In this document: in pieces, positions 1 through 5,288 of the stretch | Position numbering within the stretch: position 1 is the stretch's first letter | Layout of the letters: every line of letters begins with the position of its first letter | Assembly (NCBI GenBank): GCA_016214925.1 | Contig: JACRMO010000255.1 | Coordinates: 1 to 5,288, forward strand | Length of the DNA: 5,288 nt | Source: Gammaproteobacteria bacterium | GTDB lineage: Bacteria > Pseudomonadota > Gammaproteobacteria > Thiohalobacterales > Thiohalobacteraceae | Reading direction: 5' to 3' | Translations under genes and position numbers: made by a program | Notes under the pieces: model-generated | The model's input: only the letters and a program-made list of their open reading frames with translations | Database searches by the model: none | What the model was told of the DNA's origin: nothing

Positions 1-700
1 CCGCGGCGGTGCTGTCGGTGGTGCCGGCGACGACATGCGCGTACGGCATAGCCCAGCGTTGCGCCCATTCTGTGTGCAACGGGCCGAGACCTGTGCCGGG
101 CGGAACGACGGCTGGCAAGCGTGTCGGATCGATATCCAGATTCGCCAGCCAGTCCGGCCAGCGCCGCGCGACCGGATCGTAGCCGAGTTTGAGGGCGTTG
201 TTTTCGTCGGTGCTGCCGAAGCGTCCGAGCAGACGGCCGCTCAACCAATCGGCCTGATGCAGAAACCAACGTGCGTTGTGCGTGCGAGATTGAGCAGACA
301 ACCACAAGACTTTGGCCAGTCCGCTGTGCGCGCCATGTGCGCCGCTCTCGGCCGGCGCACTGGCGGCGATGCGCGCGGCCTCGGATGCGGCACGACGGTC
401 GTTGTACATCAGCGCGGGTCCCAACGGCGCGCCGTGTTCTTCGCAGGCGAGCAGCGTGGCCGAGGTTCCATCGATCGCAAGGGCGGCGACCGCACGCAGG
501 TCGCGGCGGCCGGCGAGTGCGTCGAGTCCGTGTATGAGTGCCTGCCACCAGCGTTGCGGGTCTTGCTCGCAGCGTGCGCCGTCACGCAATAGCGGCGGGA
601 GTGGGGTATGGACGGTATCGATCAGTTGCGCGTCGGCATCGATCAGACAGATCCGCACCCCGGAGGTGCCGACGTCGATACCGAGAAAGTGGGGATTCAC
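1..700 (-). CDS. FGGY-family carbohydrate kinase, probable D-ribulokinase type (N-terminal 233 residues, cut by window edge)
   Basis: Reading the minus strand from a GTG at 700 gives 233 uninterrupted codons to the window edge. FGGY kinases transfer the ATP gamma-phosphate to a sugar in the cytoplasm. The first actin-like domain opens with FLGIDVGTSGVR (residues 5-16), containing the expected phosphate-loop Asp9 and Thr12. Next come AIDGTSATLL (75-84), ALMYNDRR (96-103), FLHQADWLSGRLLGRFG (146-162) and NNALKLGYDP (167-176). The fragment ends in AGTTDSTAA, whose Asp229 sits where FGGY enzymes keep the catalytic base. The HQADW, NNALKxGYDP and GTTDS blocks recall the cyanobacterial/Arabidopsis D-ribulokinase group (formerly called xylulose kinase 1) more than classical XylB. 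Substrate is inferred from memory of these motifs; xylulose or another pentulose is possible. The start could instead be the TTG at 706, since neither has a good Shine-Dalgarno. The gene follows queF on the same strand after 47 nt and is probably co-transcribed. The C-terminal half is outside the window. Confidence 0.85.
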   Translation of the reverse strand, partial: MNPHFLGIDVGTSGVRICLIDADAQLIDTVHTPLPPLLRDGARCEQDPQRWWQALIHGLDALAGRRDLRAVAALAIDGTSATLLACEEHGAPLGPALMYNDRRAASEAARIAASAPAESGAHGAHSGLAKVLWLSAQSRTHNARWFLHQADWLSGRLLGRFGSTDENNALKLGYDPVARRWPDWLANLDIDPTRLPAVVPPGTGLGPLHTEWAQRWAMPYAHVVAGTTDSTAA

Positions 701-747
701 GGCCAAATCGGCCCAATGTGGATTTAAGGGGTGGATGTAAGGGCCGG
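701..747. other. queF-kinase intergenic gap
   Basis: This is 47 nt between the queF stop codon and the GTG start of the kinase. It contains a short direct repeat, GTGGAT at 718-723 and 731-736, 13 bp apart. I see no terminator hairpin with a T-run, consistent with read-through from queF into the kinase gene. Confidence 0.5.
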
Positions 748-1137
748 TTACGGCAGCTCGACCTTGGTCGCCGGCTGCCAGTTCGACGCGCGGTGTTCGG
801 CGACGACGGTGGTGTAGATGCCGCCGCGCACCATGAACTCCGCTGTCAGACGCATGAAGCGTGGGCTGGTCGCGGCCACCAGATCGTCGAGGATGCGGTT
901 GGTCACGTCCTCATGGAACGCGCCTTCGTCGCGGAACGACCAGATGTACAGCTTGAGTGATTTCAGTTCGACGCAGCGCGCTTCCGGGATGTATTCGAGA
1001 TGCAGGGTCGCGAAGTCCGGCTGGCCGGTCTTGGGGCACAGGCAGGTGAACTCCGGCATGCGGATGCGGATCGTGTAATCGCGCCCCGGCTGCGGGTTGA
1101 CGAAGGTCTCGAGGTCTTTGCTGGGCTGTGTGCTCAT
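748..1137 (-). CDS. queF: NADPH-dependent 7-cyano-7-deazaguanine (preQ0) reductase, short type
   Basis: This 129-residue protein matches the short, single-domain (Bacillus YkvM-like) QueF. QueF reduces the nitrile of preQ0 to the aminomethyl group of preQ1 using NADPH, in the cytosolic queuosine tRNA-modification pathway. The catalytic segment EFTCLCPKTGQPDF (residues 29-42) carries Cys34 as the thioimide-forming nucleophile and Asp41 seven residues later, the spacing of Cys55/Asp62 in B. subtilis. The QueF family motif is ELKSLKLYIW (57-66), with substrate-binding Glu57. FHED (74-77) supplies His75 and Glu76, at the positions of B. subtilis His96/Glu97. Length and motif spacing are normal, so the enzyme should be intact. 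The frame stays open upstream to an ATG at 1341, but the extra 68 residues are not QueF-like; the ATG at 1137 fits the family start. No Shine-Dalgarno precedes it. It is divergent from smc and lies upstream of the sugar kinase. No preQ1 riboswitch is visible. Confidence 0.95.
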   Translation of the reverse strand: MSTQPSKDLETFVNPQPGRDYTIRIRMPEFTCLCPKTGQPDFATLHLEYIPEARCVELKSLKLYIWSFRDEGAFHEDVTNRILDDLVAATSPRFMRLTAEFMVRGGIYTTVVAEHRASNWQPATKVELP

Positions 1138-1145
1138 GGCGCGCA

Positions 1146-1175
1146 AAGATACAGGAGGCGGCCGCCCCGATACAA
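1146..1175 (-). promoter_or_regulatory. Putative queF promoter, start placed for a leaderless or very short 5' UTR
   Basis: On the minus strand a TTGTAT hexamer (1175-1170) is followed, after 18 nt, by TATCTT (1151-1146), and then 8 nt later by the queF ATG. TATCTT keeps the three most conserved bases of the sigma70 -10 element (T1, A2, T6). The -35 match is limited to TTG. With this spacing transcription would begin within a few bases of the ATG, which would explain the missing Shine-Dalgarno. The same arrangement occurs before smc. Promoter function is inferred, not shown. Confidence 0.45.
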
Positions 1176-1223
1176 GGTGGGATACAAGCTGGGGCACAAG
1201 GCCGCGATACAAGCAAAAACAAG
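1148..1223 (-). repeat. Array of CTTGTATC boxes upstream of queF (imperfect 12-bp tandem repeats)
   Basis: Seen on the plus strand as GATACAAG at 1169-1176, 1181-1188 and 1206-1213, with degenerate copies GATACAGG (1148-1155), GGCACAAG (1193-1200) and AAAACAAG (1216-1223). The central copies start 12, 12 and 13 bp apart (1169, 1181, 1193, 1206). Two adjacent units read GATACAAGGTGG and GATACAAGCTGG, so this is an imperfect tandem repeat. On the minus strand each copy reads CTTGTATC towards queF, and the two nearest the gene coincide with its putative -35 and -10 elements. The array could be a multi-copy regulator site, stacked promoter elements or a decayed minisatellite. Confidence 0.65.
1157..1166. 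promoter_or_regulatory. Perfect 10-bp GC palindrome inside the putative queF promoter spacer
   Basis: GGCGGCCGCC is its own reverse complement. It lies between the proposed -35 and -10 hexamers of queF, a typical location for a repressor site. Part of it, GGCCGC, recurs at 1200-1205 and GGCCGCC recurs at 1231-1237. In GC-rich DNA such a palindrome can arise by chance, so operator function is only a possibility. Confidence 0.2.
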
Positions 1224-1305
1224 CTGTTTCGGCCGCCTTCTCGGGGCAGGCTGTGCTTCCGCGCCAAGTGCCCGCCAGCGCAGAGCAGCACGCATCTGTC
1301 AATCC

Positions 1306-1335
1306 TTGTACATTGTCTCGTGAGTCTTGTATCTT
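1306..1335 (+). promoter_or_regulatory. Putative smc promoter, start placed for a leaderless or very short 5' UTR
   Basis: TTGTAC (1306-1311) is followed after 18 nt by TATCTT (1330-1335) and, 8 nt later, by the smc ATG at 1344. No Shine-Dalgarno sequence lies in the 20 nt before the start. CTTGTATC (1326-1333) is the exact inverse of the boxes upstream of queF, and CTTGTA also occurs at 1305-1310, exactly 21 bp earlier. Spacing and box sequence match the queF side base for base at the key positions. The rest of the divergent region (about 1224-1300) shows no further structure I can support. Confidence 0.45.
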
Positions 1336-1343
1336 CCGCACCC

Positions 1344-4300
1344 ATGCGCCTGGACAAGATCAAACTCGTCGGTTTCAAATCCTTCGTCGACCCCACTACG
1401 ATCCACCTGCCCAGTAATCTGGTCGGTATCGTCGGGCCCAACGGTTGCGGCAAATCGAACACCATCGATGCCGTGCGCTGGGTGATGGGCGAGAGTTCCG
1501 CCAAGAACCTGCGCGGCGACTCCATGGCGGACGTCATCTTCAACGGTTCCAGCGCCCGCAAGCCGGTGGGCCACGCCAGTGTCGAACTGGTGTTCGACAA
1601 CAGCGAAGGCAAGATCGGCGGCCAGTACGCTCAATACAGCGAGATCTCGGTCAAGCGCCAGGTCTCGCGCGATGGCACCTCGGCGTATTTCCTCAACGGC
1701 GTGCGCTGTCGCCGCCGCGACATCACCGATATCTTCCTCGGCACCGGCCTCGGCCCGCGCAGCTATTCCATCATCGAGCAGGGCATGATCTCGCGCCTGA
1801 TCGAGGCGCGTCCCGAAGATCTGCGCGTGTATCTGGAAGAGGCCGCCGGCATCTCGAAATACAAAGAACGCCGCCGCGAGACCGAGACCCGCATCAAGCA
1901 CACTCAGGAGAACCTCGCGCGTTTGAACGATCTGCGCGACGAGATCGAGAAACATCTGGAGAAGCTGCAACGTCAGGCGCGCACCGCCGAGCGTTACAAG
2001 GAACTCAAGCAGCAGGAGCGCCGCACGCGCGCCGAATTGCTGGCCCTCAAGCACCAGAAGATGCACGAGGAAAACGCCGACCGCCAGCGCCACATTCAGG
2101 AGCTGGAAGTCACTCTCGAAGGCGTGATTGCTGAACAGCGCGCGCTGGAGGCCTCCATCGAAAAGGCGCGCGATGCCCAGGTCGAGGCCAACGATGCCTT
2201 CAATGAAGTGCAGGGTCGCTTCTATGGTCTCGGCGCCGAGATCGCCCGTGTCGAGCAGAGCATCCAGCACGGCAAGGACACCCGCACCCGTCAGCAACAG
2301 GAACTTGCCCAAGCGGACAAGGCCTGGAACGAGATCGAGGCGCATATCGAGGTCGATACCCAGCGGCTGGGCGAGTTGGAACGCGACCTCAATACCCAAC
2401 AGCCCGAACACGCCGCTCTGCAGGCGCGCGCCGACGAGACCGGCGAACACCTGCGCGACGCCGAACAGGCGATGCAGACTTGGCAGGCCGAGTGGGAAGA
2501 TTTCAACCGCCGTGCCGCCGAGCCGCAGCGCACGGCCGAGGTCGAGCGGACCCGCATCGATCACCTGGAACGCCAGCAGGTGCAATTGGCCCAACGCCTG
2601 GATCGCATTGGCGCGGAACGCCAGACGCTGGCCGGTGGCAATCTGGATGAAGAGATTGCCACGGGCGAAGCCGAGGTCGCCGGGCGCGAGCAAGAGGCTG
2701 CGCGTCTGCAAGCAGAGCTGGACGCTGTGCGCTCGCGCATCAATGAGTTACGCGAGCAAGTTCAAGCACAAAACCGTCAACTGGACGAGGCCCGTCGTCA
2801 GCAGCAGGACAGCCGCGGCCAGCTCGTGTCCCTGGAGGCTTTGCAACAGGCGGCCCTGGGCCAAACCGGCGGTGCCGTCACCGATTGGTTGCGCGGGCAG
2901 GGCTTGGCGGATGCGCCGCGCCTGGCCCAGCAACTCCAGGTGGAGAACGGTTGGGAACACGCGGTCGAGACCGTGCTCGGCGATTACCTCGAGGCCGTCT
3001 GCGTGGACGGTGTCGATCAAGTGGCTGGCGTGCTGGGCAGCCTGTCCCAAGGCGATCTCACCTTATTCGATACCACGTTAGCGCCGCAGGCCTTGAGCGG
3101 TCCGCTGACGCCGCTGGCCAGTCGTGTGCAGGCGCCGTGGTCGCTGGCTGGCGTGCTCGGCGGTGTGTATGCCGCGGATACGCTCGACCAGGCACTGGCG
3201 CAACGCTCCCGACTCGGCGCGCAGGAATCCATCGTCACCCGCGATGGCGTGTGGATCGGCGCCGCTTGGCTGCGCGTGAAACGGGCTGCGGATGAGAAGG
3301 CCGGCATCCTGGAACGCGAGAAGCAGATCAAGCAGTTGCAACAACAACTGCAAGCACATGAAGAGACGTTGGCCACGGTGCAGGCGATCCTGGAACAGGC
3401 CCGCGAGGACCTGCAGGAACGTGAAATCCAGCGCGACGACTTGCAAGTCGCCGTGAATCTCGCGCACCGCGCCCACAGCGAATCGCGCGCCCAGTTGAGC
3501 GCGCGGCGCACGCGTCAGGAACAGACCCAGAGCCGCGTGTCCGCACTCTCGCAGGAAGGCGAGGAATTGGCGGCCCAACGCGAACATCTCAACGAAGAAC
3601 ATGCACTCGCCCGGCACACGCTGAGCGAGGCGCTGACGCTGATGGAACAGTTGGCCGATGAGCGCGAGCACCGCGTGGCCGAACGCGACCAGCGCCGCAG
3701 TGTTCTGGATCAGGCCCGTGCCCAGGCCCAGGCCGACCGCGATACCGCGCATGGCTTGGCCATTCAGATCGAATCCATGCGTACCGCGCAGAGCACCACG
3801 CGGCAGAACCTCGATCGCATGCGCGGTCAGCAGATCCATCTGCGCGAACGCCGCGAGCACCTGAACGCCGCACTCGCCGAGGGCGAGGCACCGCTTGCCG
3901 CGTTGCAGGAAGAACTCGCGCAACTGTTGGAACGACGCTCCCAGGTGGAGAACGAACTGGCCGACGCGCGGCGCAAACTGGAAGACATCGATCATAGTCT
4001 GCGCGGTGAGGAGCAACAGCGTGCCGCCAAAGAGCGCGCCGCCCAGGAGATTCGCGATCAGCTGAATCAACTGCGCATCGCCCTGCAGGAAATCAAAGTG
4101 CGCAGCCAGACCCTATTGGAGCAGCTCGCCGAGATCGAGATTCCGTTGGAAACGCTGCTCCAGGAAATGCCCGAGAACGCCGCCATCGACCCTTGGGCCG
4201 GCGAACTGGAACAACTGGAAGGCAAGATCCAGCGTCTCGGCCCGATCAATCTCGCCGCGATCGAAGAATTCGAAGAGCAGTCGCAGCGCAAGACCTATCT

Positions 4301-4850
4301 GGATGCGCAGTACAACGACCTCACCGAGGCCCTGGAGACGTTGGACAACGCCATTCGCAAGATCGATCGTGAGACGCGTACCCGCTTCAAGGAAACCTTC
4401 GACAAGGTCAACGCCGGCTTGCAGCGCATGTTCCCGCGCCTGTTCGGTGGTGGCCACGCCTACCTGGAACTGACCGGCGAAGACCTGCTAGACACCGGCG
4501 TGTCGGTCATGGCGCGCCCGCCCGGCAAGCGCAACAGCACCATTCACTTGTTGTCCGGCGGTGAGAAGGCGCTTACCGCAGTCGCGATGGTGTTCGCCAT
4601 TTTCGAACTCAACCCGGCGCCATTCTGTATGCTCGACGAGGTGGACGCGCCGCTCGACGACGCCAACGTCAGCCGCTTCTGCGACATGGTGCGCGAGATG
4701 TCGACACAGGTGCAGTTCATTTTCATCACCCACAACAAGGTCACCATGGAATTGTCCAACCAGCTGATGGGCGTGACCATGCACGAACCCGGCGTGTCGC
4801 GTCTGGTGGCGGTGGACGTGGAGGAAGCCGCCAAGATGGTGGCCTCCTGA
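1344..4850 (+). CDS. smc: Chromosome segregation ATPase SMC (complete)
   Basis: This 1168-residue protein has the usual bacterial Smc length and architecture. Smc homodimers, with the kleisin ScpA and with ScpB, bind DNA and use ATP to compact and segregate the chromosome. The N-terminal half of the ATPase head has Walker A GPNGCGKS (residues 31-38), the R-loop region KNLRGDSM (54-61) and the Q-loop IIEQG with Gln146. A long Glu/Gln/Arg-rich coiled coil runs from about 170 to 505, followed by a globular hinge at about 505-650 containing VENGWEHAVETVLGDYLEAV. A second coiled coil runs from about 650 to 1000. The C-terminal head half has the ABC signature LSGGEK (1070-1075), Walker B CMLDE (1095-1099), the D-loop APLDD (1102-1106) and the switch His1130 in ITHNK. 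No key residue is missing. The frame is open upstream to 1128, but MRLDKIKLVGFKSF at 1344 is the canonical family start. scpA and scpB are not in the window. Confidence 0.98.
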   Translation: MRLDKIKLVGFKSFVDPTTIHLPSNLVGIVGPNGCGKSNTIDAVRWVMGESSAKNLRGDSMADVIFNGSSARKPVGHASVELVFDNSEGKIGGQYAQYSEISVKRQVSRDGTSAYFLNGVRCRRRDITDIFLGTGLGPRSYSIIEQGMISRLIEARPEDLRVYLEEAAGISKYKERRRETETRIKHTQENLARLNDLRDEIEKHLEKLQRQARTAERYKELKQQERRTRAELLALKHQKMHEENADRQRHIQELEVTLEGVIAEQRALEASIEKARDAQVEANDAFNEVQGRFYGLGAEIARVEQSIQHGKDTRTRQQQELAQADKAWNEIEAHIEVDTQRLGELERDLNTQQPEHAALQARADETGEHLRDAEQAMQTWQAEWEDFNRRAAEPQRTAEVERTRIDHLERQQVQLAQRLDRIGAERQTLAGGNLDEEIATGEAEVAGREQEAARLQAELDAVRSRINELREQVQAQNRQLDEARRQQQDSRGQLVSLEALQQAALGQTGGAVTDWLRGQGLADAPRLAQQLQVENGWEHAVETVLGDYLEAVCVDGVDQVAGVLGSLSQGDLTLFDTTLAPQALSGPLTPLASRVQAPWSLAGVLGGVYAADTLDQALAQRSRLGAQESIVTRDGVWIGAAWLRVKRAADEKAGILEREKQIKQLQQQLQAHEETLATVQAILEQAREDLQEREIQRDDLQVAVNLAHRAHSESRAQLSARRTRQEQTQSRVSALSQEGEELAAQREHLNEEHALARHTLSEALTLMEQLADEREHRVAERDQRRSVLDQARAQAQADRDTAHGLAIQIESMRTAQSTTRQNLDRMRGQQIHLRERREHLNAALAEGEAPLAALQEELAQLLERRSQVENELADARRKLEDIDHSLRGEEQQRAAKERAAQEIRDQLNQLRIALQEIKVRSQTLLEQLAEIEIPLETLLQEMPENAAIDPWAGELEQLEGKIQRLGPINLAAIEEFEEQSQRKTYLDAQYNDLTEALETLDNAIRKIDRETRTRFKETFDKVNAGLQRMFPRLFGGGHAYLELTGEDLLDTGVSVMARPPGKRNSTIHLLSGGEKALTAVAMVFAIFELNPAPFCMLDEVDAPLDDANVSRFCDMVREMSTQVQFIFITHNKVTMELSNQLMGVTMHEPGVSRLVAVDVEEAAKMVAS

Positions 4851-4857
4851 GGCGCGT

Positions 4858-4893
4858 GCGAACCCACGGCACGTAGTGAACCAACACACGTAG
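4858..4893 (+). repeat. Imperfect 18-bp tandem duplication in the smc-zipA gap
   Basis: GAACCCACGGCACGTAG (4860-4876) is followed by GAACCAACACACGTAG (4878-4893), so two near-identical units fill most of the 51-nt gap. CGTGC (4855-4859) could also pair with GCACG (4869-4873), giving a weak 5-bp stem with a 9-nt loop. There is no T-run, so this is not a recognisable intrinsic terminator, and smc and zipA are probably co-transcribed. Function, if any, is unknown. Confidence 0.5.
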
Positions 4894-4901
4894 CGAGCGA
4901 T

Positions 4902-5225
4902 ATGGATCTTTTGCGTTGGATACTGCTGGGAATCGGTACCCTGATCGTGATCGGGGTCTATGTCTGGAGTCGGCGTCGCGCGCAGGCCGATGAAGACATG
5001 TTCATCCGTACCGAACCGGGCGTCGGCCATGACGATGAGTCCACCGATCCCTTGTTTGCACCCGTACCGAAGCGCGTAAGCATTCCGCCGCTGACCAACG
5101 ACGACGGCGAGCCGGATCTGGAAGCGGTACACCGCGAGCTGTCCACTTTGCAGGATCTGCTCAAGCTGGAAAGCCGGGCCGAGACCAATGCTGGATCGAT
5201 GCCGCGTTACAGTGCGGAGGCGTAG
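4902..5225 (+). CDS. zipA: ZipA-like cell-division protein, N-terminal membrane anchor and linker, ending at an in-frame TAG
   Basis: This 107-residue product starts MDLLRW and has one hydrophobic segment at about residues 6-22. An Arg-rich stretch (SRRR, 23-26) and then an acidic hydrophilic linker follow. This is the ZipA layout: N-terminus outside, one transmembrane helix, and a cytoplasmic linker leading to an FtsZ-binding C-terminal domain that ties the Z-ring to the membrane. The call rests on this layout plus position right after smc, where Pseudomonas and relatives carry zipA; the anchor and linker are poorly conserved, so sequence alone is weak evidence. The C-terminal domain is absent from this 107-residue product. 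The frame stops at TAG 5223-5225 and then stays open in the same frame through Pro/Ala/Glu-rich sequence to the window end. The gene is therefore truncated by a nonsense codon, split in two, or affected by a sequence error. The ATG at 4902 has only a weak GCGAG-like Shine-Dalgarno. A small unrelated membrane protein is the main alternative. Confidence 0.7.
   Translation: MDLLRWILLGIGTLIVIGVYVWSRRRAQADEDMFIRTEPGVGHDDESTDPLFAPVPKRVSIPPLTNDDGEPDLEAVHRELSTLQDLLKLESRAETNAGSMPRYSAEA
5216..5220 (+). promoter_or_regulatory. Strong Shine-Dalgarno just before the zipA amber codon
   Basis: GGAGG sits 8 nt before the GTG at 5229, a near-ideal spacing. It is the only strong Shine-Dalgarno in front of any start in this window; queF and smc lack one and the kinase and zipA have weak ones at best. 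It decides GTG 5229 as the best start for the frame after the TAG. Confidence 0.5.
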
Positions 5226-5228
5226 AGC

Positions 5229-5288
5229 GTGCCGGTGTTGCTGCTTGCCTCGGCGGAAAAACCCGCACCGGCGCCGCCGGAAGAAAAA
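5229..5288 (+). CDS. Continuation of the zipA-like frame after the TAG, possible separate C-terminal ZipA gene (5' end only)
   Basis: Twenty codons from GTG 5229 to the window edge, in the same frame as the upstream ORF, read (V/M)PVLLLASAEKPAPAPPEEK. The Pro/Ala/Glu-rich stretch is what a ZipA linker looks like shortly before the first strand of the FtsZ-binding domain, but that domain lies outside the window. If translation starts here, the product would lack the membrane anchor. If the TAG is a recent CAG-to-TAG change or a base-calling error, this is simply the middle of one zipA gene. The fragment is too short to exclude an unrelated gene. Confidence 0.4.
   Translation, partial: MPVLLLASAEKPAPAPPEEK

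Noticed and set aside
717..736. TGTGGATTT and a second GTGGAT resembling DnaA boxes in the queF-kinase gap
   Set aside because: Only 7 of 9 bases match the DnaA consensus. There are two copies and no AT-rich unwinding region or dnaA/dnaN neighbour, so an origin is not supported.
35..960. Several plus-strand open frames opposite the kinase and queF
   Set aside because: The minus-strand frames carry clear FGGY and QueF motifs, while the plus-strand frames give low-complexity Arg/Ala-rich proteins.
1155..1168. Plus-strand AGGAGG-like sequence as a ribosome binding site
   Set aside because: The AGGAGG at 1153-1158 is on the plus strand with no suitable start codon downstream leading to a real gene; the real gene here, queF, is on the other strand.
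1128..1343. 72-residue N-terminal extension of Smc from an upstream ATG
   Set aside because: The extension overlaps the queF start and promoter region, and MRLDKIKLVGFKSF at 1344 is the conserved Smc N-terminus.
1445..2134. Plus-strand alternative frame (229 codons) within smc
   Set aside because: Arg/Pro/His-rich translation typical of an out-of-frame reading of GC-rich coding DNA; the smc frame fully explains the stretch.
1299..2711. Long open minus-strand frame (470 codons) opposite smc
   Set aside because: It lies wholly antisense to the smc head and first coiled coil. Its Leu/Ala/Gly-rich composition is what Glu/Gln/Arg-rich GC-biased codons give in reverse, and no family motif is seen.
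3078..4070. Long open minus-strand frame (330 codons) opposite the second smc coiled coil
   Set aside because: Same cause: antisense of heptad-repeat coding sequence with strong GC bias. It has no recognisable domain or start signal.

Overview
The window looks like chromosomal core sequence from a GC-rich gammaproteobacterium outside the enteric, MukB-using group. The main reason is the plus-strand pair smc followed by a zipA-like gene. ZipA is a gammaproteobacterial division protein, and smc-zipA(-ligA) is a gene order known from Pseudomonas and relatives. The genus cannot be told from this sequence. There are no insertion sequences, tRNA or rRNA genes, CRISPR arrays or phage genes.

Layout. 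On the minus strand, reading right to left, a short-type queF (748-1137) is followed after 47 nt by the N-terminal half of an FGGY-family sugar kinase that runs off the left edge (below 700). It resembles the cyanobacterial/plant D-ribulokinase group. A 206-bp divergent region (1138-1343) separates queF from smc. On the plus strand, smc (1344-4850) encodes a complete 1168-residue chromosome-organising ATPase. After a 51-nt gap comes the 5' part of a zipA-like gene (4902-5225), which ends at a TAG. The same frame stays open beyond the TAG to the window end, and a GTG with a strong Shine-Dalgarno sequence (5229) lies just after it.

How the genes fit together. Smc (chromosome folding and segregation) and ZipA (tethering FtsZ to the membrane) form a chromosome/division pair, probably co-transcribed. 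queF (queuosine tRNA modification) and the sugar kinase form a separate, divergent pair with no obvious metabolic link.

The most notable points are these. (1) queF and smc share one start architecture on opposite strands, TTGTAY-N13-TCYTGTATCTT-N8-ATG, with no Shine-Dalgarno sequence, which suggests matching promoters that give leaderless or nearly leaderless mRNAs. (2) The same box, CTTGTATC, is repeated at about 12-bp intervals upstream of queF. (3) The zipA-like frame carries an in-frame amber codon in its linker, with a well-placed internal start three bases after it. I see no clearly new multi-gene system here.
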